DNA of 64,000 nt from Microscillaceae bacterium (GCA_025054775.1 JANWZA010000017.1:1-64000); one strand, 5' to 3'; counted from the stretch's first letter, positions 17,463-26,860 are shown. The notes: a model not told the origin generated them from the letters alone. Numbers and translations are program-made.

Positions 17463-19808
17463 TTAAAATGTAATATTTACTCCTCCCAGAATACGGATAG
17501 GATTTTGAGGTGCCCCTGCGGCAAGTTCGGCTTGTGCAGCTGCTCCCGTGAGTGTACTTTCAGGGGAAGCGCCAAGGTTTACGTTATAGTACCTTACATC
17601 AAATAGATTTTTACCTATAATAAAAAAAGTGAGGTCTTTGCGTAAGTGGTAATTTACAGAAAGATTAAGCAAGGTATAACCCTTGATTGTTTGACGTTGC
17701 GTAGGTATTTCATTTGGATCTTGTGGTTGGCGGAGAGTAAAGGTTCGTTGTTTACTTACTATTTGCAAGCGAGGCGAAAGAGTCCATTTACCCACGTGCA
17801 CATCTGTAACCCAACGGAACATGAGCGGTGTAATAGCAGAGGCTTGCTGTGTGATTTTTTTGCCATTTTGCGTATCTATTACGTTACCCTCAACATAGCT
17901 CAACGCAAAAAATCCTGTAACTCTTCCTTTGCTTCCTATTTTGCTCAAATAATCTACTTGCACGGTGCCACCGAAATTACGTTGTCTGCCTTGATTAATA
18001 GTTACTTCAATAAACCCGACAGGAAAACCCTTATAAGTGCCATCGTACAGTTGGGTAGTGAGAGCATCAGAGGCATAAGCAAATAAGCCCTCTAAAAGTG
18101 AATAATACGCATTAACCGAAAAGCCAATATTATTGTTAAGAAAAGAACTAATGCCTAATTCAAAGGTTTGTACGGTTTGAGGTTTGAGGTTAGGGTTAGG
18201 TAATCGGAAGAAAGCCGATTGATAAGTAGCCCCATTATCTAAGGTGAAAAAAGTACCAAATTGGTCATAAGCCATCAAAGGTGAAGGGGCAAGAAAAGCT
18301 GAACCATACAAGGTTTTGAGCGTAGTTTTTTTGTTTACTTCCCAAACAATCCCCAAGCGTGGGTTGAAAGTGCTACCGTAGCGCGTGTTATAGTCAAAGC
18401 GTGAACCTGTAGTGAAAGATATTTTTTCGGTAGGTTTGTAGAGCAGTTGAGCAAAGCCTCCCACATTACCGTAAGGAATTTTAGGAATATCTGCCTCAAT
18501 GCCTTCAGGTCGCAAGGGGCTACGGCTTCCTATGATAATGCCGCGTGCCTCGCGCCGATTGGTAGGATATTGCAAATCATGTCCTCTTGGAATAGAAAAA
18601 AAGTCTTCGTAAGTAATTCCTGCACTCAAATCTATTTTGGAACTTAAATTGTAGCTGAATAATTGCTCAAATTTCCACATTCTACCATAAGAAAATAAAT
18701 AAGCTTTGTTCAGCCCTGTGTAAACATTTCTGAATACGCTATTAGGGTTCAAATCATAACGGCTACCGATTAAAAAGGTAGTAGATTGCCATCTGCCCCA
18801 AGTTTGGTTATAGACCGCACTGAGCGTAGAAACGTTATGCCCAAAAAGTGAGCCTTGATTGTAGACTACATTGTTGGGGTTGCCTGCATAGGTACTTGGA
18901 GAGATAGAGCCATTTCTAAAAAAGGAAATGCTTAATTTTTTCACTTGCAACTTAGCGTGTAAAGCATAGGCACTCAAAGGTGTAAGTTTGTCTGAAGGGT
19001 GCACAGGTTCAGTAGAACCAAAAGTACCAAAAACCGTATTAAATTGGTTGGTTTGCAGGGCTTCTTTCATGCCCTTAAAATCTTGTGGATACCAACGACT
19101 CAAATTAGTAAGTGCGTCATAATGATATTGTCCACCAAAACTAAGATAAATGTCCTTGGTAAATTTTTTTGTAGTAGCTACTCCCCCCGTAACGGTTTCA
19201 TACATTCCACCTTGCAAATTGATATGGGTTCTATTGGGGCTTTGGGCATCTTGCGAAATGATATTGATAACACCAGAGAAAGCATCTGCTCCATATAGAG
19301 CCGAAGCAGGACCGAAGACTACTTCTACTTGTTTGGCAAAATTTACAGGGTAATTTTCTATTACAGGAATAACATCATTAGTAGGAGAGGAGATACGTAC
19401 ACCATCAAGCAAAATGATAAACCTATCCATACGGTGAATACCACGCAGAGTAACATCATTCATCCATCGGGGGTCTACGGCATTTTCAATCTTTACATCG
19501 GGCAAATCCTGCAAAACATCAGCCAAAGAGAGGTAGTTTCGTTGTCGAATTTGCTCTGCAGTAATAATATAAATGGTTGCAGGAGCTTTGCTATTTTTCT
19601 GAACATTGGTTCGGCTGGTTGTAATTACATCGGCTTGCAAAATATCGGCTAAACTTTGCGTATTTTGTTTGCCCATGAGGTTGAGTAGTTCGTCCATGAG
19701 TACTGCCTCAGAGGGCTGTTTCAAGCTATCGGTTTGGGCTTGTAGAAGCAAACAATTAGATAATAGTAGCAGAAAGCATAAAGGAAAGTCGTAGAAATAC
19801 CATTTCAT
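17463..19808 (-). CDS. TonB-dependent outer-membrane receptor (781 aa)
   Basis: An outer-membrane beta-barrel that imports a bulky ligand using TonB energy. It has a signal peptide (cleavage near LQAQ). The plug domain (residues about 60-200) shows LADVLQDLPDV, VTLRGIHRMDRFIILLDGV and VFGPASALYGADAFSGVINII. A barrel of about 550 residues ends in an aromatic-terminated strand (GGVNITF). There is no adjacent SusD-like protein, so it is not a SusC-type glycan importer; the layout is closer to siderophore/colicin-type receptors. The ligand is unknown. A TACCTTTG -7 box lies at 19846-19853. Confidence 0.92.
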   Translation of the reverse strand: MKWYFYDFPLCFLLLLSNCLLLQAQTDSLKQPSEAVLMDELLNLMGKQNTQSLADILQADVITTSRTNVQKNSKAPATIYIITAEQIRQRNYLSLADVLQDLPDVKIENAVDPRWMNDVTLRGIHRMDRFIILLDGVRISSPTNDVIPVIENYPVNFAKQVEVVFGPASALYGADAFSGVINIISQDAQSPNRTHINLQGGMYETVTGGVATTKKFTKDIYLSFGGQYHYDALTNLSRWYPQDFKGMKEALQTNQFNTVFGTFGSTEPVHPSDKLTPLSAYALHAKLQVKKLSISFFRNGSISPSTYAGNPNNVVYNQGSLFGHNVSTLSAVYNQTWGRWQSTTFLIGSRYDLNPNSVFRNVYTGLNKAYLFSYGRMWKFEQLFSYNLSSKIDLSAGITYEDFFSIPRGHDLQYPTNRREARGIIIGSRSPLRPEGIEADIPKIPYGNVGGFAQLLYKPTEKISFTTGSRFDYNTRYGSTFNPRLGIVWEVNKKTTLKTLYGSAFLAPSPLMAYDQFGTFFTLDNGATYQSAFFRLPNPNLKPQTVQTFELGISSFLNNNIGFSVNAYYSLLEGLFAYASDALTTQLYDGTYKGFPVGFIEVTINQGRQRNFGGTVQVDYLSKIGSKGRVTGFFALSYVEGNVIDTQNGKKITQQASAITPLMFRWVTDVHVGKWTLSPRLQIVSKQRTFTLRQPQDPNEIPTQRQTIKGYTLLNLSVNYHLRKDLTFFIIGKNLFDVRYYNVNLGASPESTLTGAAAQAELAAGAPQNPIRILGGVNITF

Positions 19809-20257
19809 ACTATCAAAAATTAAGATTTGAAATAGCTATCTATTTCAAAGGTAAAAAAATTTGTTGAAGTAAGAGTCATTAGTAATGAAATTTAATAAAC
19901 TCTTAAAATAGGCTTAAATTATAGGAGAATTATAGGAGCTAGAGGCTTGTTACTTTGAAAAATGCAATTTATTTATTTTTTGATTATTATAGGTAGCCAA
20001 CCAAAACGCATTTCTCATTTACTTCGTGTAAGCTTATGCCCGAGATAACATTAGCGAAGATAATTTTAGTTTTTTGTAGATTACAAAACAATGTAAATCA
20101 GCTTTTTTGCTTTGAAAAATTTACAGAACTTCTTTTGCTTTGATGTAAGTTAGTTATCTTTACTTCCCCAATGTCTTTAAGATTAAAGCTATTGGGGAGT
20201 TGAAAGAATAAATCAGCAAAAAATACAGGTTTTATAAGAATAAGCCAATTCCCAAAA
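19809..20257. other. Intergenic region between the TonB receptor gene and ugd
   Basis: This 449-base spacer contains the receptor's -7 box (19846-19853). Near the ugd end there is a hairpin with arms CCCCAAT and ATTGGGG (20166-20172 and 20191-20197) that may end the ugd transcript. The middle 250 bases show no gene or repeat I can support. Confidence 0.5.
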
Positions 20258-21571
20258 TTATGGACGAATAATCTCTCTACCGATGCTGTAATAGGTATAG
20301 CCTAACTCTTGCATTTGGGCAAGATCGAAAAGATTTCTACCATCAAATATTACTTTGTTTTTTAGTAATTTGTTAATTACCTCAAAATCAGGAGTTCTAA
20401 ACATAGACCATTCAGTAAAAATCAGCAGCGCTTCGGCTTCTAGTAGGGCTCCATAAGGACTTTCAGCATACTCCAATTTATCGCCAAAGATTTGTTTTAC
20501 ATTATTCATGGCTTCTGGGTCATACACACGCAGTTTGGCTCCTGCTTCTAAAAGGATTTTAATGTTATCCAAGGCAGGGGCTTCTCGAATATCATCTGTA
20601 TTCGGTTTGAAGGAGAGCCCCCATATAGCTAATTGTCTGCCTTTTAGGTCGTTATTGAAATATTGATAAACGTATGGCAATAATTTAATTTTTTGGCTCT
20701 TATTCACTTCCATAACTGCATGCAGGATTTTGAAGTCATATCCTACATCCTTAGAAGTTTTGGCCAAAGCCTGTACGTCTTTGGGAAAACAACTTCCTCC
20801 ATAACCAATTCCTGCAAACAAGAAGCGATTGCCGATACGTGTATCCGTACCAATGCCTCTGCGAATAGCATCCACATTTGCTCCTACTCTTTCGCACAGG
20901 TTGGCTATCTCATTCATAAATGTAATTTTCGTTGCTAAAAAGGCATTAGCAGCATATTTAGTCATTTCAGCAGAACGCTCGTCCATAAAAATAAGAGGAT
21001 TACCTTGGCGAATGAAAGGAGCATATAATTTCTCCATTATTTTTTTTGCTCTTTCTGATTTAGTACCTACCACCACTCGCTCAGGTTTCATGAAATCTTC
21101 TACGGCAACCCCTTCACGCAAGAACTCAGGATTAGAAACTACATCAAATTCTACTTTGGCATGTCGGGCAATAATTTCTCGCACTTTTTCGGCTGTACCC
21201 ACAGGTACGGTGCTTTTGCCTACTACTATAACATAGTGGTCTATGAGTTTGCCTAGGTCATCGGCTACTTTTAATACGTATTTAAGGTCAGCAGAGCCAT
21301 CTTCTTCTGGCGGTGTAGGTAAAGCCAAGAAAATGATTTGAGCTTCTTTGATACCCTCTGCCAAATCAGTAGTAAAAAATAGACGATTTTGTTTGAGGTT
21401 TCGCTCAAAAAGAACCTCTAACCCTGGCTCAAAAATGGTAATTATTCCTTGTTTTAGTTTGTTAATTTTATTTTCGTCAATATCAATACAAGTAACAGTG
21501 TTGCCTGTTTCTGCAAGGCATGTACCTGTAACTAAACCTACATATCCTGTACCTACTACGGCTATTTTCAT
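20258..21571 (-). CDS. ugd: UDP-glucose 6-dehydrogenase (437 aa)
   Basis: Oxidises UDP-glucose to UDP-glucuronate using two NAD+, feeding polysaccharide and capsule synthesis. The N-terminal Rossmann domain begins MKIAVVGTGYVGLVTG. The catalytic region is GIGYGGSCFPKDVQAL, with the nucleophilic cysteine in GGSCFPKD. The C-terminal UDP-binding domain contains WGLSFKPNTDDIREAPA. I use the ATG at 21571: it gives the family N-terminus, and a TAACTTTG -7 box at 21623-21630 lies within the longer frame. No other sugar-nucleotide gene is next to it. Confidence 0.95.
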   Translation of the reverse strand: MKIAVVGTGYVGLVTGTCLAETGNTVTCIDIDENKINKLKQGIITIFEPGLEVLFERNLKQNRLFFTTDLAEGIKEAQIIFLALPTPPEEDGSADLKYVLKVADDLGKLIDHYVIVVGKSTVPVGTAEKVREIIARHAKVEFDVVSNPEFLREGVAVEDFMKPERVVVGTKSERAKKIMEKLYAPFIRQGNPLIFMDERSAEMTKYAANAFLATKITFMNEIANLCERVGANVDAIRRGIGTDTRIGNRFLFAGIGYGGSCFPKDVQALAKTSKDVGYDFKILHAVMEVNKSQKIKLLPYVYQYFNNDLKGRQLAIWGLSFKPNTDDIREAPALDNIKILLEAGAKLRVYDPEAMNNVKQIFGDKLEYAESPYGALLEAEALLIFTEWSMFRTPDFEVINKLLKNKVIFDGRNLFDLAQMQELGYTYYSIGREIIRP

Positions 21572-21693
21572 AATTTTGCGTTTAAGAGAGTTTGGTTTTT
21601 CTGTGCAATTAAGATTCGGCTTCAAAGTTAGTGGTTTTATGCAAATAAATCAGGGAAGGAATAGCTTTTAGGGCTTTTTTATTTAGTTAATAA

Positions 21694-21724
21694 TTTGATT
21701 TATGAAAAAAAAACTTTATTTTTG
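21694..21724 (+). promoter_or_regulatory. Promoter upstream of the siaB-like gene
   Basis: TTTG (21694-21697), a 19-base spacer and TATTTTTG (21717-21724) fit the Bacteroidota consensus. It would give a long leader of about 170 bases before the ATG at 21901. The leader holds only a possible 18-codon frame starting at 21780, which I do not claim as a gene. Confidence 0.6.
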
Positions 21725-21900
21725 CGAACAATACAAAGAAATCCTAGTCAAGCGTTTTTTTCGATGTAAGAAGTTTTGAATGGTAAACATGGCTGATGGT
21801 AAAGATACTTTTGTTAAGGAAAGAGTGTCAATTTGAAAAAATTGGTACGAAATTATAGTATAAGGATTTGGTAGTGTATTCAAGAAAAAACTTATGTGCT

Positions 21901-22461
21901 ATGAGTGTAGTTCCTAAATTGACTGTTTATCAATATTGCAAAGATATGGAGCAGAATAATATTATTCTTAGCTTCAAAGGTACTGTTTCACAAGAGATTT
22001 TAGCTGACGTAGGTATTAGCTTGCGTACCAAGTTCGGTGCACATAATTTGAGCAAAAAAATATTTGCGATATTTGTAGAATTAGCACAAAATATTTATCA
22101 CCATTCAGCACAAAAAGAGTACTTGGTTACCAAGGGGCGCCCCTCGGGGATAGGACTGATTATGGTACAAAATATGCCCGATCATCTTGTTCTTACCTCT
22201 GGTAATGTGATAAATATGCAACAAAAAGCTAAACTTTTGAATAAATGTGAGTACATCAATTCCTTAGATGAAGAAGCTTTGAGAGAGTACTATAAAAGCC
22301 AACGCAAAAAGCCCGATGCAGGTGGAACTGGGGCTAATATTGGGCTAATAGACATAGCGCGTAGGTCAGGCTATCCACTTGCTTATTCCATTCAAGATAT
22401 TGATGATGAATACGCTTTTTTTGCCTTGTCTGTTCGGGTAAATAAAGAGGATGAGGCCTAG
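21901..22461 (+). CDS. siaB: SiaB-family protein kinase (186 aa)
   Basis: Resembles SiaB (DUF6272), the kinase that phosphorylates SiaC on a threonine in the Pseudomonas aggregation/biofilm pathway. A GHKL-like N-box is visible (FVELAQNIYHHS) and glycine-rich ATP-lid segments follow (PSGIGLIMV and GGTGANIGLIDIARRSG). It is soluble, with no membrane helix. ATG 21901 is preferred over the TTG at 21868. The next gene encodes its SiaC partner, which strongly supports the call. The P. aeruginosa partners SiaA (phosphatase) and SiaD (diguanylate cyclase) are not nearby. Confidence 0.8.
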   Translation: MSVVPKLTVYQYCKDMEQNNIILSFKGTVSQEILADVGISLRTKFGAHNLSKKIFAIFVELAQNIYHHSAQKEYLVTKGRPSGIGLIMVQNMPDHLVLTSGNVINMQQKAKLLNKCEYINSLDEEALREYYKSQRKKPDAGGTGANIGLIDIARRSGYPLAYSIQDIDDEYAFFALSVRVNKEDEA

Positions 22462-22630
22462 CTTCCATATTTCATTTTCAAAAAACTAAAAAGAGTGATT
22501 TTGTAAGTTTCCCAAATATAAAATTTTGATTTTCAGTCAGTTCCAATTTCTAAAAAGTCAAAATCTCTGTTAGTTGAGTATAAAATCACTAATCAATATT
22601 GACAAAACTAAAATAAAACAGTGTCTTACC

Positions 22631-23008
22631 ATGGAGAATTTCTATATTGAGGGCTCAAGTTATATTCCTGAAGTTCATTTTGATGCCCAAACAGGTATTC
22701 TCAATATTTCTGGCGAATCTTATCACGAATATACCTTAGAGTTTTTTCAACCTATTTTTGATTGGCTTGCTGAATATACCGCAGAACCAGGTAAAACAAT
22801 TACGCTTAATTTTAGAATGACTTATTTTAATACTGCCTCTTCACGTAGATTTTTAGAAATTATGGGCTTTTTGGAAGATTATCAGTATAATAAGGGTGGA
22901 AAGGTAACTATCAATTGGTATTACGAGAAATCAGATTTGGACATGTTAGAAAGTGGTGAGGAGTATGCCGAAGATGTGAAATTAGAATTTAATCTTATAC
23001 CTTATTAG
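22631..23008 (+). CDS. siaC: SiaC-family regulatory phosphoprotein (125 aa)
   Basis: A DUF1987 protein that acts as the phosphorylation-switched target of SiaB. The product is a small alpha/beta protein. The motif TYFNTASSRRF places a threonine at residue 68, the same number as the phosphorylated Thr68 of Pseudomonas SiaC. The ATG at 22631 is chosen because the upstream TTG-initiated extension is basic and unlike the family. It follows siaB by 169 bases, so it may share the transcript. Confidence 0.82.
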   Translation: MENFYIEGSSYIPEVHFDAQTGILNISGESYHEYTLEFFQPIFDWLAEYTAEPGKTITLNFRMTYFNTASSRRFLEIMGFLEDYQYNKGGKVTINWYYEKSDLDMLESGEEYAEDVKLEFNLIPY

Positions 23009-23098
23009 CTATATTGTAAATCAACTTAGTTAGCATTATTTTATGCCCTGTATAATGGCGGCTAATTTTACTCCTTATCTTTTATTTCTTATCTTTTG

Positions 23099-23124
23099 TA
23101 CGAAAAACTGCTAATTGATTTTGC
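23099..23124. repeat. Direct repeat, copy 1
   Basis: A 26-base sequence containing ACTGCTAATTGATTTTGC. It recurs at 23262-23287 with one mismatch, 163 bases apart and in the same orientation. Confidence 0.75.
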
Positions 23125-23261
23125 CACACCTAATCATTTATATCTGAAAGAATTGTATCAACCTTACAGGTATACTATTTGTGAACTAATTCTCTTTTCT
23201 TTAATTTTAGACCAACAATTTCCTACAGCCTCACAACAGGAGTAAGTTTTTTTCCTTTTTT

Positions 23262-23287
23262 TACGGAAAACTGCTAATTGATTTTGC
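23262..23287. repeat. Direct repeat, copy 2
   Basis: Matches copy 1 (23099-23124) at 25 of 26 positions. It could be a duplicated fragment or a binding site upstream of the small membrane-protein gene. Confidence 0.75.
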
Positions 23288-23409
23288 TAAATTTAGTATG
23301 AAGTTTATTATCAAACTAAAAGGAAAGCCCAAGAAATAACTCTTGGTAAATATTATTAGATAAATATCAAAAAAACTTAGCTCTGAAAAAAAAATCTTGC
23401 ATAAAAACT

Positions 23410-23733
23410 ATGAAAAATGCTCTGCCCTCTGACTCTTACTTTCAAACACCGCCGCCTTGGTGGTATGTATTTGCTTTAGGAGGAGTTAGTACATTAGCAA
23501 TTTTTGCCTTTATGGCTCCTTTGTCTGTTTTATTGCCTTATCAGAAAATATTAAAAAGCCTGTTTTTATTAGTAGGGCTTATTCACTTATTAGAGGCAAT
23601 CTATGCTTATTGGCTAGCCTCTAAAAGCCCACTCAAATCCAAACGTTGGCAATGGACTTGCCAAACGCTTTTTCTAGGAATTTACTCTTTAATTTTGCTT
23701 AAACGATTAGTAAAAAAATATGCAACTACTTAA
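23410..23733 (+). CDS. Small membrane protein, DUF4499/TMEM254-like (107 aa)
   Basis: A three-helix membrane protein: WWYVFALGGVSTLAIFAFM, LKSLFLLVGLIHLLEAIYAY and WTCQTLFLGIYSLILL. The LIH..E..YA motif, followed by a basic loop and W..QTLFLG..SL, resembles the conserved core of TMEM254 (DUF4499), a small eukaryotic membrane protein also seen in some bacteria. The function of the family is unknown. The resemblance is by eye and needs a profile search. It lies before the PASTA gene but is separated from it by that gene's own -7 box. Confidence 0.6.
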   Translation: MKNALPSDSYFQTPPPWWYVFALGGVSTLAIFAFMAPLSVLLPYQKILKSLFLLVGLIHLLEAIYAYWLASKSPLKSKRWQWTCQTLFLGIYSLILLKRLVKKYATT

Positions 23734-23851
23734 AATAGAAAAAAGATACGAAATTGAGCAAAATGCCTATGTCTCGTAATTTATTCACTTTTTACTAAAT
23801 TTTAAATTTGTGTTTACTTTTTTGTGTTATTACCTCGCGCCTAATCAATCT

Positions 23852-24886
23852 ATGAGAAAAAAGATTGTTATAATTAAAACTGACTCTTGGACAGATGTTG
23901 CTATTCATTTAGGCATTGTCATTTGTTTGTCGATAATGTTATTTATTTTCTTTTTTGCTAACTACCTGCCTTATATTACCAATCATGGAGAGAGTGTAGT
24001 CGTTCCTGATTTAAGAGGATTAGAATTAGAAAAAGCGATTGAGTTATTAGAAAGCAAAGATTTAGAATATGCTATTAAGGACTCGGTTTATTCCAAACAC
24101 CACAAGCCTAATACTGTTCTTTCGCAATTTCCAGAGGCGGGTTCTCGGATAAAGCAAAGCCGAAAGATTTACATAGTTATCAATCCGTTAGTGCCTCCTA
24201 AAATTCCTATGCCTAAATTAGTAGGGCTTTCATTTGAGATTGCTCTTTTAGAGCTGAAAAATAAAGATTTAGAATTAGGTAAAATTAGATATGTACCTCA
24301 TATTTCATCTAATACCGTACTAGAACAATGGTTGAATGGGCAAAAAATTAACCCAGGACAACCTGTTATGAAAGGTACAAAAATAGATCTTATACTAAGT
24401 GATGGCGTAGGGCAGACGGAGTTTGACGTACCTGAATTGGTAGGATTACATTTGAGCGAAGCGGAAACCGTTATCCGAGGTAGTGATTTGGAAGTAGGTA
24501 ATATTCAATATGACAACACCAGCGATGAGCCTCCTGGTACAGTGATTAGGCAAAATCCCGAGCCTTACATAGGTACACAAACTGAAGATGACACAGAGGA
24601 TCGTGTGAGAAATAAGATAAAAACAGGGCAAATGATTGACCTGTGGGTGTCAGGTACTCCAGTGCCAAAACCGAGAAAAAATATCTTTTTTGGCGATGAG
24701 GAAATAGACAATAAACCTATTAAAGATACGTTTAGAAAAGGACAGGTACGTAAAAGTAGTGATATTGAGCGTATTCGGAAAAAGCGCATGGGCATAAAAG
24801 AAGATAAAGAAAAAAAGCAAAATACAAGAAATAGCCCTAATAATGAATTGAATAAAGAAAATGAAAAAATAGAGGCAGAGAAATAA
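23852..24886 (+). CDS. Membrane-anchored protein with three PASTA domains (344 aa)
   Basis: A single-pass protein with one N-terminal helix (VAIHLGIVICLSIMLFIFFFA) and three extracytoplasmic PASTA repeats. They begin at VVVPDLRGLELEKAIELL, IPMPKLVGLSFEIALLEL and FDVPELVGLHLSEAETVI. A lysine-rich disordered tail of about 80 residues follows. PASTA domains bind peptidoglycan fragments in kinases and PBPs. Here there is no kinase or transpeptidase domain, as is usual for Bacteroidota stand-alone PASTA proteins. The ATG at 23852 is preferred because a TAAATTTG -7 box at 23803-23810 overlaps the earlier GTG. The secreted-protein gene starts seven bases after the stop, so they form an operon. Confidence 0.88.
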   Translation: MRKKIVIIKTDSWTDVAIHLGIVICLSIMLFIFFFANYLPYITNHGESVVVPDLRGLELEKAIELLESKDLEYAIKDSVYSKHHKPNTVLSQFPEAGSRIKQSRKIYIVINPLVPPKIPMPKLVGLSFEIALLELKNKDLELGKIRYVPHISSNTVLEQWLNGQKINPGQPVMKGTKIDLILSDGVGQTEFDVPELVGLHLSEAETVIRGSDLEVGNIQYDNTSDEPPGTVIRQNPEPYIGTQTEDDTEDRVRNKIKTGQMIDLWVSGTPVPKPRKNIFFGDEEIDNKPIKDTFRKGQVRKSSDIERIRKKRMGIKEDKEKKQNTRNSPNNELNKENEKIEAEK

Positions 24887-24892
24887 AAACAG

Positions 24893-26830
24893 ATGCAGAA
24901 AAAGATTAAATATGTGTGTATAGGTAATTGTTTAATTTTTGTAGCAAATGCTGAGCGACAAATAGGTCAAGTAGGGTGTATTATTACCTGGGTTCTTTTC
25001 TTGTGGGGAGGTCTGATTTGCCAAACGAAAGGGCAATTACTAATACAGCCTGAGCCACAAAATATTAACCTACTTACTCGCCCTACACAAACTTGTCAAG
25101 AATGGCAATCCTATCAATATACTACGGAGGCAGTACCGCTTACACTGCCTTTTTTTGATGACTTCTCTACTACAAAAACCTATACCCCTGATACAACTCT
25201 CTGGTTCAAGAGTGGTGTGTATATCAATAATGACTTACCAATCAACCCACCTACATTCAATGTAGCTTCTTTTGACGGCTTAAATGCCGCAGGTATGCCT
25301 TATAACTTTGCAGACGCCTTTGCCGAAGGCTACGCCGATACATTAACCAGTAAACCTATTGATTTAAGCCCTTACAGCCCTGCTGACTCCCTCTATTTAA
25401 GTTTTTTTTGGCAAGCCACAGGACTAGGAGAAATGCCCGACAATACCGACTCGCTTAGTGTCTGGTTTAAGGATAATACTAATACCTGGCGATACGTATG
25501 GGGAAAGTTAGGAAGTCAGGAAATTGACCAAAGAAAATTCTTTCAAGTCTTGTTACCTGTACGCAATACTATTTTTTTTCATTCTCAATTTCAGTTCAGA
25601 TTTATGGCAAAAGGTAGACTTTCAGGACCTTACGACGTATGGCATATAGATTATGTTTATCTCAATATTAATCGGTACTGGAATGATTTTTTTGTTAAAG
25701 ATGTGGCTTGCACTATTTCCCCTAATTTTGTGTTAAAGCCTTATACAGCTATGCCCATGAAACATTTTAGGGCAAATCCAATCTTATTCAGTACAGATAC
25801 GCTCAAAACGCAAATCATGAACCAAAATAATGTCTTTAACGTAGTGCAACATCAAGCCCAACTTAAAGAAAGTGTAACGAATACTAATTTAGGAAATTTG
25901 GGTAGTGGTTTTGTACTCCTAAATGGTTCTCAAAGGCAAAACTACGATATAGCGCACCAGCCCTCACTTATTCCCACTCATTTGGATAGTGCCAAAATTA
26001 TGTATGAATTTGTTATCAATTCAGGTGATAATGCAACTACTATTCAAGGTATCAACTTGCGAAGAAATGATACTATTCGCAGAGTTACGCACCTAACTAA
26101 TTATCTAGCCTATGATGATGGCACTGCTGAATATGGCGCGGGTACTAACCAACGCCTCGCGCAAGTGGCGTGTAGGTTTTTTATACCTGAAAAGGATACG
26201 ATTACAGACGTACAAATGTACGTCATGCCTATGGAAACTAACCTATTAGGGCAGACTTTTGTGCTTACAATTTGGAAGAAATTAACTAATCGTGACGAGG
26301 ACGTATTGCATAGGCAAAGCGTACCTATTACCTATCCTACCCAAAGAAATAAGTTTTTTAATATCAAACTTAATAAGGCTATACCCGTACAAGATACTTT
26401 TTATATAGGTTGGCGGCAAAATACTAATGATATGCTTACTGTCGGCTTTGACCGCAATACTGATAGTGGTTCACATATTTTTTACAATATCTTAAACGTT
26501 TGGGCAGAAAATACCCAACTCAAAGGCAGTTTTATGATTCGTCCCGTATTTGGCAAATCTACTATAACACAATCTATTGATTATGAAATCATTAGTCCAA
26601 TTATACAAGTATATCCTAATCCCGCTACGCATTACCTTGTAGTAGAAGGATTAGCAATGCAAAAAATTGAATTGTATGATACTAACAGTGTCTTATGGCA
26701 CACCCAAGAGGCAAATGGAGAAAGTAAATTGCAAATCGATCAATTAGAAAAACTCCCCCAAGGGCAATATTTTCTTAAGATTTATACCTTACAAGGCAAT
26801 CTCCTCGTGCAGAAGGTAATAATTTTTTGA
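24893..26830 (+). CDS. Secreted protein with type IX secretion C-terminal sorting domain (645 aa)
   Basis: A large exported beta-rich protein of unknown activity. A hydrophobic export segment (IITWVLFLWGGLI) lies about 25 residues in. The body shows jelly-roll-like stretches (for example LSPYSPADSLYLSFFWQATG) but no enzyme motif I recognise. The last 75 residues are a classic type A sorting domain: VYPNPATHYLVVEGL ... GQYFLKIYTLQGNLLVQKVIIF. Cargo of this type crosses the outer membrane by the type IX system and is released or attached at the surface. It is co-transcribed with the PASTA gene, with a terminator at 26843-26860. Confidence 0.85.
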   Translation: MQKKIKYVCIGNCLIFVANAERQIGQVGCIITWVLFLWGGLICQTKGQLLIQPEPQNINLLTRPTQTCQEWQSYQYTTEAVPLTLPFFDDFSTTKTYTPDTTLWFKSGVYINNDLPINPPTFNVASFDGLNAAGMPYNFADAFAEGYADTLTSKPIDLSPYSPADSLYLSFFWQATGLGEMPDNTDSLSVWFKDNTNTWRYVWGKLGSQEIDQRKFFQVLLPVRNTIFFHSQFQFRFMAKGRLSGPYDVWHIDYVYLNINRYWNDFFVKDVACTISPNFVLKPYTAMPMKHFRANPILFSTDTLKTQIMNQNNVFNVVQHQAQLKESVTNTNLGNLGSGFVLLNGSQRQNYDIAHQPSLIPTHLDSAKIMYEFVINSGDNATTIQGINLRRNDTIRRVTHLTNYLAYDDGTAEYGAGTNQRLAQVACRFFIPEKDTITDVQMYVMPMETNLLGQTFVLTIWKKLTNRDEDVLHRQSVPITYPTQRNKFFNIKLNKAIPVQDTFYIGWRQNTNDMLTVGFDRNTDSGSHIFYNILNVWAENTQLKGSFMIRPVFGKSTITQSIDYEIISPIIQVYPNPATHYLVVEGLAMQKIELYDTNSVLWHTQEANGESKLQIDQLEKLPQGQYFLKIYTLQGNLLVQKVIIF

Positions 26831-26842
26831 TTATATTTTTAT

Positions 26843-26860
26843 GCCTATGATAGGCTTTTT
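26843..26860 (+). terminator. Intrinsic terminator of the PASTA/T9SS-cargo operon
   Basis: A short hairpin with arms GCCTA and TAGGC and a three-base loop, followed directly by TTTTT, 13 bases after the stop codon at 26830. Confidence 0.7.

Larger units (their letters stand above)
23009..23409. other. Intergenic region with a 26-bp direct repeat
   Basis: This 401-base spacer downstream of siaC is AT-rich and non-coding as far as I can see. Its only clear structure is the direct repeat at 23099-23124 and 23262-23287. Confidence 0.5.

Noticed and set aside
20693-21671. Several + strand frames of 80-135 residues
   Set aside because: They are shadows of ugd on the minus strand.
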